Source of the DNA: Costus lasius
Lineage: Eukaryota > Streptophyta > Magnoliopsida > Zingiberales > Costaceae
DNA: 64,000 nucleotides
Direction: 5' to 3'
NCBI GenBank assembly: GCA_027563935.2
Contig: CM050450.1
Span: 8,911,957-8,975,956, forward strand
Shown: in pieces, positions 35,401-47,400 of the stretch
Layout: each line of letters begins with the position of its first letter
Numbering within the stretch: the stretch's first letter is position 1
The notes under the pieces: model-generated
Seen by the model: only the letters and a program-made list of their open reading frames with translations
The model's database searches: none
Told to the model about the DNA's origin: nothing
Made by a program: the position numbers and the translations under genes

Positions 35401-38400
35401 ACACCTTTTCTTTTCTCAAAAAGTTCAAACCTAAAGCACCTATAAATCGCTCTCAAGGAACCATCAGGAAGCTAGAACACTCACTTTCTCCAGTACAAGG
35501 AGCAATGACCTTCACTACTCTTGAAACTAGAGTGAAGTTAGAATTTACCACCTTTAGCTAACAGAGATTTTCTCATGAATGAGCTCAAATGCTTTACTTT
35601 GTGTCCTACCATGAAGTTATGAATAGCCCCTACGATTTAACCTTAAAGAACCTTTTTCTTTCACAAATCCCTTGCTTGCCCTTTAGAGCCTTGAGAAGTC
35701 AAAGGATTAATAGATTTCATGAAGCATATGCCAGAAGCAATACAGTTAGAATTGCTTTCGTAGGTTGAAGTAGCTGAGCAATGAGCATGCATCTTCTTAT
35801 TAAAAAACCCTAAATATCGTCTCCTAACACAAGTCTTTTTATAGAATTCTTCAAGTGAAAATCCTTCACCAATTAAACTTCACCTATTTACACCGACAAT
35901 CTCCTAACTCCCCAGAAGGTTTAGACTAAGGACCAAGAGTTGTAAGTTATAATTGTCAATTGACTAACTATTCCAAATGGAGAAGTCAACAACATACACC
36001 TCAGCAGTACTTAATGATCACTCGGCCTCAATTAACACATGCACAAACTAGCACATAGCTATACCACTTAAATGACTATGTTGAACAATAACTAGCAAAT
36101 TGTTATGATTCAAAGATGAATCCTCCCTCAAACCGTCACCGGCGAGATATCGTGCAAGTACGTCCTAACAAGATGAATAACAAAACACTCCATGACCTAA
36201 CCCTAAACCCAGGACCCTTATTTATAACACTATCCTACTTAGCGGGCCGGGTATAACATACTAACCCGGATCCGCTTTATTACACATCCACTACTACTAT
36301 TGGATCCGTAACAGATCCTCCCTCCCTAAAGAAGCCTTGTCCTCAAGGCTGCTCAAAATTTATTGAAGAAAACTTCAGCTTGTGCCTCCACCAGGTTCCC
36401 AAATCGCTCGAGCTTCTTCCTCATTAGCAAGGTCCTTCTCCTCATCTTCTGCGAATATCATGAGTCTTAAGCCTTTGTTCGCGCAGCGATGCATCGGATG
36501 GTATGGTTGATCACATCTAAAACATAATCTTTTTTCTTGTTTGGACTTAAAATCTTGGTAAGAGAGGTATCGTCCTCCTTGGTTCTTATTAGTTGTCTGG
36601 CTCTTCTCTTGCGTCCGTTGAAGTGTATTTTCGCTACTTGGAAGTTGAGATCGGCTGCCCACAGCTACACTGGCCTTGGATGACATTGTGATCTCTGGCT
36701 TATCTTCTTTATTAGCTCTAGCTCCTCTAGAATAATGTCATTCTGTCTTTGTGGCCTTCGGTTGTGTGTAGGATGAAATACTAGTCCTTCCCGCTACGGT
36801 GTCTTCAATCTGTCTAGTAATACTTTCTGTGTCATTTAGAACCCCTTCAAAATTCCTGGCTAGTTGTATCGCCTTCCTCACTGAGGGAGGGTTGAAAGTG
36901 CGCACCCACCTCCTAATCTCCTCATGCAATCCACTGAGAAAGTAGCACAAATATTGTGAAGCAGGTAATCTCGGGACTCTTGTCACCAATCTTTCAAATA
37001 GCTCAACATATTCACCCACTGATTTAGACCCTTACTCCAATGAAGATAGCATCTCAAAAGGGTTGGCTGCATTAGATTCACTAAACCGTTCAATAAGCTC
37101 TTCCTTCAAAATATCTCATGTAAGATTGGGTTCCATTCTCCTCACCCAACTAAACCAATGAACAGCTGGACCTTCCATACTCACAAATGCCAAAGGAACT
37201 CGATGGTGGTTAGCAGTTCCTTGTATCAGAAAAAACTGTTCAGCTCTTGTAATCCACCCCAAAGGGTCTGTCCCATCAAACACGGGCAATTCCATTTTCC
37301 TACACATGAGTCTTCTCTCTTCATTATTATGTATGCTCCACTCCATAGAATCAGTCATGTATTCATCTCCATCATTCCTCATATAAGTCTCACAGCGTGG
37401 TTCCTGACGTTCTGTAGCTTCCCCCACCAAGGGGTTTCTCTGCCAATTGCTTCCACCAGTTGCTGTTGGATAAGCCCTCTCTAGTCGCCATAAATCATCT
37501 TCGACCACATGAATTTGCTCATCCCGCCAATCTCTCTCTCTATTACCAACCTCCCGTGGAATAACTCGTGCTCGTTCCCTAGAGTGTTGTGCAGGATCAC
37601 CCGTGCCTTCAGCCATTTTCCCTTTTATAAAGGTTGAGAACATCTCCTTCAGGTCAGCTATATCTTCTCTTAACCTCCTTGTATCTTCCTCTGCTGCCCG
37701 ATATCTCTCTTCACTTGCTGCATGCTCCTCTTTGCGCTTCTCCATAATTTCTGTTACACTTTTCTCTAATGCTTCTAATCTTGTCTCAGATCGTGTGGAC
37801 GCCATGGTGAATCAAAGTCGAAACCTCTTTGGCAACCCTAATTTTGACTGAAACTCAGCCACCGCGCCATTCTAATTCCAAGTTTCCTTTGCTGACGTCA
37901 GCTCTTGCGTCAGCCTCCAAAATTTCGTCGCCTGCAACGTCGCCGTCGTCTTCACGAAAGCTTCGCCCACTTTCGTTTCTTCCGCCACCCTCCACGCGCA
38001 GTGCTGGCTTCACCTTCGCCCGCTCCTGTCGCCGGCGGCTAGGATTCCGCCGTCGATGACGCACGCACGGATGAGGATCCTTGCGCGAAATGTCCACTGA
38101 CTGCGTCGCCCGTGAGCTCGCCTGTATCCGCTGTCGCCTCTCTCCCTACACACGTGAGGCGCTCCTATCCTTTCACCCTGTCCTCCCTCCCGCAGCGACG
38201 CCCTCGCGTCAGGGACGATCCCGTCACGGCCTCGCTCGCTTCCGCCTGGGGAATCTTCCGCCTCACGCGCCGCAGTCGCAGTCACTGAGAAGAGCGAAGA
38301 AGAAGATCGAAGACAACGCCCAAGGTGGTCACCGCCCCAGTCTTCCGACAACTCGCGCAACTCGCTTCCCGCACACCTACGCTGCACGCCGACCCCTCCT

Positions 38401-41400
38401 GATCCAACGTCACGCGTCTCCGCTGTTGATTCTCTTCCGGCAAGATCCGCAGCGACCGTACTCACTATCCTTCTGCGCCCGACAAGCAGCACCACACGAA
38501 GCAGGCTACCGTCGTCGCCCCAGTGGAATCCGGCAGGTCAGACCACTGTGAGAATTCAAAGATGAATCCTCCCTCAAACCGTCACCGGCGAGATATCGTG
38601 CAAGCACGCCCTAACAAGATGAATAACAAAACATTCCATGACCTAACCCTAAACCCAGGACCCTTATTTATAATATTATCCTACTTAGCGGGTCAGGTAT
38701 AACATACTAATCCGGATCCGCTTTATTACACATCCACTACTACTATTGGATCCGTAACACAAATCAAGATCAGTAAAGAGCAAAATTATATTACACCAAA
38801 GATACACTATTACACAAAATGGGACATGCACAAGTGTAATATGGAAAGTAGAAAAGCTTCTGTTCAGATAAGACAACACTGTGGAAGATGTAAAATGATG
38901 CCAAGTTCTCATGTAACGTAATACTCTAATTCCTTAAATTCTTTACCAAAAGGCAAAAAAGCCAATAGGGTCTGGTCCCAGCTGGTTTAAAAGGATTAAG
39001 ATAGATAACTTTACACAAGATACACTAGAGGCATCCCGGTTAGCCATCTTTTCAAGCACAAGGTCACGGAAATCACATATTGTACCAGTCCAGAAATGAA
39101 CTATCCTCCCAAAGAAATAAAGAAAAACAAGTGCATATTCACACAAACTTTTGTAATTTTTTTCCTACATGACAATTACATAACCCCTCCGAAACTTTTG
39201 GAGACAATGAGCAAAAACAACCACAGGATCAACTTTTATAAGACTTGTACAAAATATATGTACGTGTATTACTCTTACACCAAACGCATTAATTTCCTAA
39301 TATTCCATGAATCATAACGTGCTACAAAAGGTCCTGGTGTATTTCTACATAGCATAAATATTTATCCTTGGCTTAAATAGCATGGAGTGAACTATGGTAA
39401 TGCCTTGTCCCATATTAAACTTTTAAAGTTTCTAGGAAAGTTAATTATGTGATAATATCTTGAATCAAGATTTAGCACCATTATTAAAACTTTACAATTG
39501 GCATCAAGATCCTACCAGCGTTTTGAATCTTTAAATTGCATTTCATATGCCTTCCTCTATTGATAAGAATCAATTGAACTTGAACCATACACCATGTCAA
39601 AAGCAACATTGTCGAGCTATCAAAAGCCTCCGGCTCGATTAAATGCACATGTGAAATTGCTTAAATCACAATAAAATTTATTTGTCCGGAGACCCAAATC
39701 CAATATATCTAGTGAAGTTCTAAGATAAATAAACAAACACCACATAATCAACTTAAGCAATCAGCAGTCTACATTGTATTCCAATAAAGTGATCCATGGC
39801 GAGTAGCGTATGAGCTTCTGATTCAAATCAACTTACTCTCTATTATGGGTTTCTAAAGTTAAGTAATAAACAAGAAGCTTAAGGGACTAGCAGATGGAAA
39901 ATGGTTTTATAACTCAATGTAGAAAGGAAAGAGCAAAATACAGAATTGGCTTTTACTAATATCTTTTGCCAAGTACCTACACAGATAAGCAACAATCAAA
40001 CAACAAAGAATAACTAGTATCCCCGTGAAAATCTTCTAGCAGGAGTACCTTGGCCATAAATTTATTTCTGTCATTATTCCTTTAGTTTTAGCAATTAAAA
40101 GAAGTTCAGCAAACAAGTTCGGTTCTTATTCTTTTTCGCAACATAGATGACTGAAGTACACTAGAGAAATTAGAGAAAGCAGATAATATTTCTTGAAATA
40201 GGAGTTAGTCAACATGATTATTTGAAAGGTATGATCACCTAGAGTAGCCTTCCCAAGTTGCCCACATATAAGTTCGCTGTTACGGAAATATACATATCCA
40301 TCATTAGGACACATAGTTTCAGATTTTGTATATATTTTCTCCTTAACGATAAGATTCAGAAACACCTTTGTTTGTGCATTAGGACGCACAAGAACATTGA
40401 ATAACTGCTTCCCAGTCCATAGCTCAATAGGCTGCAGAAAATAAGTAAAGATCAAGTGAGGGAAAATAAACGCAGATAACAAAATAAAAAGGCAGAGAAA
40501 ACATATAATGTAACAAAATTGACTAAATCAACTCATAGAATATTTGTCATAAATTAGTTTAATATTTAAAGCAAGGTCGGAAACATTAGTAAGTTTACTA
40601 GTATTGGCTCAAACCTGTACGGTCAATAGGTACCAACACATAGTATTGCTTGGACAGTGTTCACTAGGTGCTTACCACCAAATATGCCATATTTTTATAT
40701 ATTTGGGAGTTGGAACACATCTGTATCATATACCAAATTACCAATGTAGGAACAAAGTGGTATATATTGAACCTACCAGCTATATGAATCGAGATCAATC
40801 CTTCAAAGTGAAGAAAAAAGTTCACAAAACAGCTCTCTAATCTCAAATCAAGCAAGAATCAACTAGAGTACACCTAAGTACTCAAATTGAATCACTAACT
40901 AAAGAGCATAAAGAATCTTGCCTTCAAAATGGCTGGTGTGGGCAAATCAATAGGCTGCATAGCATCACCCATATAGCAACACATAAGAGAGAATGCAGCT
41001 CGATTATAGAATGTGTCTTTTCTTGTAATCAGAAATGATGACGTTAGGAAATCCTGAGTGGAAGCAACTAAAATCTCCCCGTTCTTTGGGGTGCACAGAT
41101 TATTTTGAACCTGTCAGGCGCGAGTATGTAGAGTTTAGCACGATTAAATCAACCAAAAAATCAAGTTTAATCTCATAAGCTACATTCAAGTTAAATATAG
41201 AAAATAAACATAAGAAAAATTTAAGTACATGCAATAAACATGCCTCTCTATAAGAATAATAGAGCATTCGTGGTTCCCTACTACCATATCAAAAAGTCAA
41301 TTTTGCAACACTAAATACATAAGCATGCATCTTAGGGGCAAGCAATGACCTTAATATGGTGGAAGCGAAGGATTCTATCTTGAATTAACTAATAAGAAAT

Positions 41401-44400
41401 AATCGGGCCAGTAGTTCACAAATTCAGAAGAATGCCGATGTCTCATGAAGGTATACATTTCTATGCATCTTCTAAAAATAGCTTGATTCTAGAATAAGAA
41501 AATAATTACAAAGTAAAATTCCAGAATTTAGGATGTTTCTAACAATGAGATTGCATCGAAGTTTTAAATATCGATACATCCGTAAACCAGTATGTACTAG
41601 TCAATATTGGTTCCTACAGACACATGATACATAGACCATTGGTATCTAATATCTAGACCATTGGTATCTAATATCTAGACCATTGGTCTCATGTGTCATA
41701 TAAATAGTTATATACCAGTATAAACCATGTGTAGCATCGATACATGGTTGAACTGGTACAAACAAGGCCGTTCGAGGCAGTATGGACTGGTTTTTAATTC
41801 TAGGATTAAGTAACAAAAAAAAAGTACCCCCATAAGCATAAGAGCTTCAGTACGAGCTTCTTCTGTTTGAGGAACATGTAAATTCATCTCATCGCCATCA
41901 AAATCAGCATTGTAAGGGTTGCAAACAGATTCATTAAATCTCAACGTTCTCCAGGGCATTATCCTTGCCTGCATCCATAGAAAGAGAAAAAAAAGTGAAA
42001 TAGACCTCTCAAACACCAAACTAATTGATACAATAGTCATGATAATGAATTGCTGACAAACGTGCATACTCTGTGGCACATAATTGACATCCTATGCAGA
42101 CTTGGTTGTCTGTTGAAAAGAACAACGTCTCCATCCTCCAAATGCCTTTCCACTATAAAGCCATATTTTAGTTCACTGGCAGCAGTCTTTTTATCCACAT
42201 ACCTCAAATGCCTGCATAACATTTTTTATTTAATTTGTTACAAAATTATTATTTCACCACAACCTACGGAATCAATAGTAACTTACTGTTTTGTGCCATC
42301 TGGTAATAAAATGAAGTTTGCCCCGGGGTACTTATCAGGGCCATTGCATATTCGCTGCCTTAGCTTTTCAATGTTATGTGCAGAAACTCTTTCAGGATAA
42401 GTTAATTTCTTAGCCATAAGCACTGGAATAGCAACCTAAAAGGGAACAATTTGTTGAGATAAAGGTTGGAGTAGCATAGTAAAGTATCCTAAAGTTCAAA
42501 TCTTGAAAAGATTGACCTCTGTAATTTTCAAATTTGGATCAGGAGAGATCACTGTCCTTCCAGTAAATTCAACACGCTTGCCTGACAAGTTACCACGAAA
42601 ACGCCCTTGTTTCCCTTTAAGCCTCTGAACAAGACCTCGATGTTTTGAATCAGGAACTGAAGGAGCTTCACTATTTATATATTCAACCACTTGAATTTGA
42701 AGGTAAGCCCAGCAGTCCTAAAAGAATCAAGAGGAAAAGTTTAAGGCAAGTAAAACAAAACATGTTTCCACTAGTATAACAGGACTTTAAGTCTATCCTA
42801 AATGAAATTTTGATTAGATAAAGAACGAAAAGAGAATTTACTATCTAAAATCTAAAAAAATGTTTGGATGAGGAAGTAGACATCCCTATTTCCATCTATA
42901 CGAAATCTTTTTGGCTCTTAAAATTCTTGTATATAATAATATAGGAGAGTAAAGATGTCCTTGTTCTGATTCAAGTGTTGTAAACAAGATCTTGAGATCA
43001 AATCCCACCTTCACTACCACCACTTGAAAGAAAAATATTGGTTTGCATGGTTTATAATCTTGGTTTGCATTCATATACCAATCGTGTCCCTATCACTACA
43101 TACCAAGCATACCGACACAGGAGCCCTAGTGTACCAACACAAGATGTTTGCGTAATGGGTACTAATTCAATCCCAAACTTGTATCTACTGGCTTATTACA
43201 AACACTACTTCTGTACCATGTAATCAATTTTGAAAGTTCAAAAGGTACAGAGAGATGCATAGGTTATATGCTTGAAATGAGGGGTATAGGTTGTTAAATA
43301 GGCTGTACAAAAGAAACAGTCTTTAATTACAAATAAGGCTATTGACAGCTTGAAAATAAGATGGCTAATGCTTGAACATGAGCCAATAGGCAAGGATTAA
43401 AATACAGGTTAATAAAGGTATTTGCTCAGGCATGTACGGCTTAGTTAATAATGAAAAAGGTGGACAAATGGTAGTTAAATGTAAAGGAAAACATGTTCAT
43501 TTACCATCTACAAGTAAAGACAATATACCTCCTATACGAACCCCACCAACCTGATGCAAGCTTGAAAACCTCCCACATCAGCAGCAAGAACACGGATGTG
43601 AGAACAAAGTGCTCAAAGTGATGCCACATAACTCACACAAAAAGAGTGTGAGTGATTTGGAAGCTTCTACCCTCTCACCACATTTTTTCACGACCTATGT
43701 GATGCTAACTAGTTCTCACACTCCTACATTTGATGAAATTAATTGTCACCCAGAAAATACCAATATGTACTCAATCTACTATTAGACTCAAAAGTACTAG
43801 AACATATGTTGGTATCAAGGTTTTAGATCTTGATTCATGCAGGTATACCGATCTAGTCTCAGATCGGTAAATACCAGCATTAGTCATACCAACAAATGGT
43901 ATACCATACTAATTTTGACTCGAATAGGTATACACTGTCCATGCTAGTAGTACAAAACAATTTCTGAAACTTATTATTATTAAAATATATTATTTATAAG
44001 TATAAATATGGTACCAATCTTATACCAGTCAGTATAAGATTGCACCTATATGCAATATAAACCGACTTTTTATTATGTGTTGCCACCTTCACTGTGTTCA
44101 ATAAGTTCACCGAAACTAGTTATCACCCACACCATATCAGCAAAAAGTGCTGCCTAACAATTGATGTAACTTCAAGAGAGTTTATCATTTATCTACTGTA
44201 GTCCTTGGCACTAACTTACTCATTAGTGGGCAGATTGGATTAGTCATACCAACAAATGGTATACCATACTAATTTTGACTCGAATAGGTATACACTGTCC
44301 ATGCTAGTAGTACAAAACAATTTCTGAAACTTATTATTATTAAAATATATTATTTATAAGTATAAATATGGTACCAATCTTATACCAGTCAGTATAAGAT

Positions 44401-47400
44401 TGCACCTATATGCAATATAAACCGACTTTTTATTATGTGTTGCCACCTTCACTGTGTTCAATAAGTTCACCGAAACTAGTTATCACCCACACCATATCAG
44501 CAAAAAGTGCTGCCTAACAATTGATGTAACTTCAAGAGAGTTTATCATTTATCTACTGTAGTCCTTGGCACTAACTTACTCATTAGTGGGCAGATTGGAT
44601 TAGTTTAATCAGTCAGCATAATATCAGCATCAATAGTTAAACGAGTGTTTTGTGTAATTCACACTTTCAATACTCATCAAAATTTACCAACTTGACCAAC
44701 ATAATTCATTGGAATGATGGAAGAAAATGACACCTACAACTCAGGTGGAATCATTAGCTATTTTGTAACAAATATGAGACAATAAAACCATATAGTCTTA
44801 GCTAGGAACTCGTGGTGAGTAAGAGATATACAAGGTCTAATGCAATGAAAAGTTGTTTTTGTTTTCAGAAACAAAGTTCTAGTTTGTTTTTCATTTTAGT
44901 ATAGTCGTATGTCAATTCAATAGTACATTTAGTGATCGTCACAAGTCCATTTGAGGTGTTTGATAACAACAAGAAAATGGCCTTTGCCAATGATCTCTTG
45001 ATTTTTGCAATATTAAATTTAACCTATGTGAACGCTATCAAAAGGATACTCTCATTTCTGTAAAAGCTACAAGCTTCACGCAAACTTGGATAAATATTGA
45101 CTATACACTTTGGCATGATTACGTTATTCCCAAGATTTTATCACATTTGCCTCAGGATTTGACTCACTTCCATATCAAGGTATTCCATTTAGCTCCAGCC
45201 GAGTTAGTAATTGTGACTGCTTGCCCCTTATTGGGTCACCAGTAGCTCAAGAGCAAATTCCTTTGCTAGTAGAATTGAGTCAGACATATGAAGTGTACCA
45301 GCATTAGCTCGGACAGGTACAATTTGGTACATACTAATATATGTTACTGCCTAGAAACTTGCGGTTAAATACCATTTTTTATATATACTTATATACCAGT
45401 GTGATGTCACCCTTCGTTTGTATATTAGTGTACTGTTGGACTGAGTCAATATTTTAATATTTGCTGTGTAGACTCCTCTTGAAGGATTATAATAACACTT
45501 AGCTCTACCCCAGCTCAGTATTATTGGCGGACACAAGTATTTCAAGCTTCAAGCAGCAAACAACACTGTAAATTTTTGCGCCTAGAAGGTTGAGGATTGA
45601 ACAGTTCGAAGGCAACTCAAAGTTCTGTTTGTGGAAAAGCTAAGATTTCATAATACTAAGGGGGTAGGAAATAGAAAAACTATCCAGTGTCTCACTCAAG
45701 CTTTTGCTTCATCTCTATTATGCATCAATGCTCTGCTCCAAATCACAGATTGCAAATGAAACAAAATATTAGTGGATTTGCCTAAATTTTGTGCAAGGTC
45801 AAAGATATCAAGTTAGAAGGTATTATGAAAGAGCAATTGAGTTATAGCTAAAACTTTCCAGAGTGTAGTAGTAATGGGTTTTTATGATGATTCTTATGAA
45901 ACATTGTCTCTCTTCTTCCAAAAATAAAATATGAAATTATGAACTGACAACGCCCAATGTTTCACATGTAGAATTGAATAGAAAAACATGAATCGAAATG
46001 TAAAATAGAGTTCCGGTGTTAATTTGCACCTAGATCATATATGATAGACAGCTAGTGAGAATGCTTTGACGAGAACTTGGAAAACAATTATTCATTATTT
46101 TGGGCCATCATATCATCAATGAAAAAGACATGAACCTATATTTTATGAAATATTAATAAAAGAAAGAAAATCAAACATGTAGGATGACCTGTGCAGTAAT
46201 CATCTCAATCAGCTACCTATGTCACTCCAGAATGAACACAAAGTTACAAACAAGAGAAACGCTCACCAAACATTTGAATGGGGGTGCCACACCTTCAAGA
46301 TCCTCCCGAAGAATAGAGTTTGTATTAATTATATTTTTCAAAATGCTAGTGATGCTATCCTCATTGCTGAAATGAGCTAAAACAAATTAAGAACAATAGA
46401 ACAGCAACTAAGATGCACCCAAGAGAAAGGAAAAGAACTCATTCACAGACCTTGATTTTCCAGCATCCACAAAAACAGAAGGACGGATGCTCACGGGTGG
46501 CACTGCAATAGTCGTCACAATTAATTTCTCAGGTCTATCAGAAAGATTAAGTAATTCACAGTCCTGCACCACAAGAGAAAAGAAGGTTTTTTCAAAGAAA
46601 AAGACGAGGACAAGAAGTTACTATTTTTCTATATATTAACTATAAATATCAAAGAAGCGTCTACCTCCTCAAGCATTCTCTTGAAAAGTGAGAGGACAGT
46701 AACAGGACTTAGAATGTGCATGACTTGAAAAGATGATCTCGCTTTAATATGTGATAATGCAGCACGAACTTCTTCTATGCTTTCATCAACAGATCTCGAA
46801 AAATCATGAACAATGGCCAAAGCAGATCTTGCTTTCTTTACCACACCTACATTCACAACAAAAATAGTAAACTAAGACAGTTGACAATGCAAAACAGATT
46901 GTTGATCTTTACTCGTGCAAGCAATGAATAAAACAATTTTCAGTACCATCTAAACATAAAAGAGAACCCAATAACTAAAAATCAAGCAAACATAGAAGAT
47001 GTATCAGTCATTTAAAAAAGATTTATCAAATATGCATGACTTTTATCCAAAAGTTTATATTCTGGTACAGGTGAATGCAAGACCATGCATTGACATCGAC
47101 TAACTAAACAGAGATTTACAGTACTTGCGGGAGAATATTGGAAAACGCAGAGCAGAAATTAATCAGCCACAATATAGTTCACAGAACATGTAAAAGGAGT
47201 GCAACCCAATGTTAATTTTATTTGCTTCTTCAATCCAATGTAATGCACTGCAATTAGAAAAGTAATCAGGGCACTATGGTGCCGATTATTATATCTAACA
47301 CAATAGATTTATAGGTATAGACTCTTTACATTAGATATTAATATATGTCATTTTATTTGTATTTTATTCATTTTCTATGAAAAGTTTGATTTTATACTGA

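Larger units (their letters stand above)
36101..38759 (-). mobile_element. Gag-only LTR element (TR-GAG type), 2.66 kb
   Basis: 213-bp LTRs (36,101-36,313 and 38,547-38,759), target duplication CAAAT on both sides (36,096-36,100; 38,760-38,764), polypurine-tract complement GATCCTCCCTCCC beside the left LTR. Between them are a leader of about 740 bp and a Ty3/gypsy gag; no protease, RT or integrase is present. The gag ([17 protein letters not shown] type) is unlike that of the elements at 24,880 and 51,013, so this is a separate lineage. Three in-frame stops inactivate it. It lies in the same sense as NRPC1. Confidence 0.9.
22347..40238. other. NRPC1 intron 13 (17.9 kb)
   Basis: Contains a solo LTR, a decayed chromovirus and a gag-only element. 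The stretches between (22,347-23,483, 32,390-36,095, 38,765-40,238) are AT-rich without a gene I can support. They carry a poly(A) tract, diverged AT-rich repeats at 32,920-33,480, and a purine tract near 34,090. Confidence 0.75.

Noticed and set aside
41828..42717. Pol II (NRPB1) or Pol IV/V largest subunit
   Set aside because: [11 protein letters not shown] after the active site, QPGC and the ELWTGKQLF context fit Pol III; there is no Pol II-like sequence, and the active-site loop is intact, unlike Pol IV/V.
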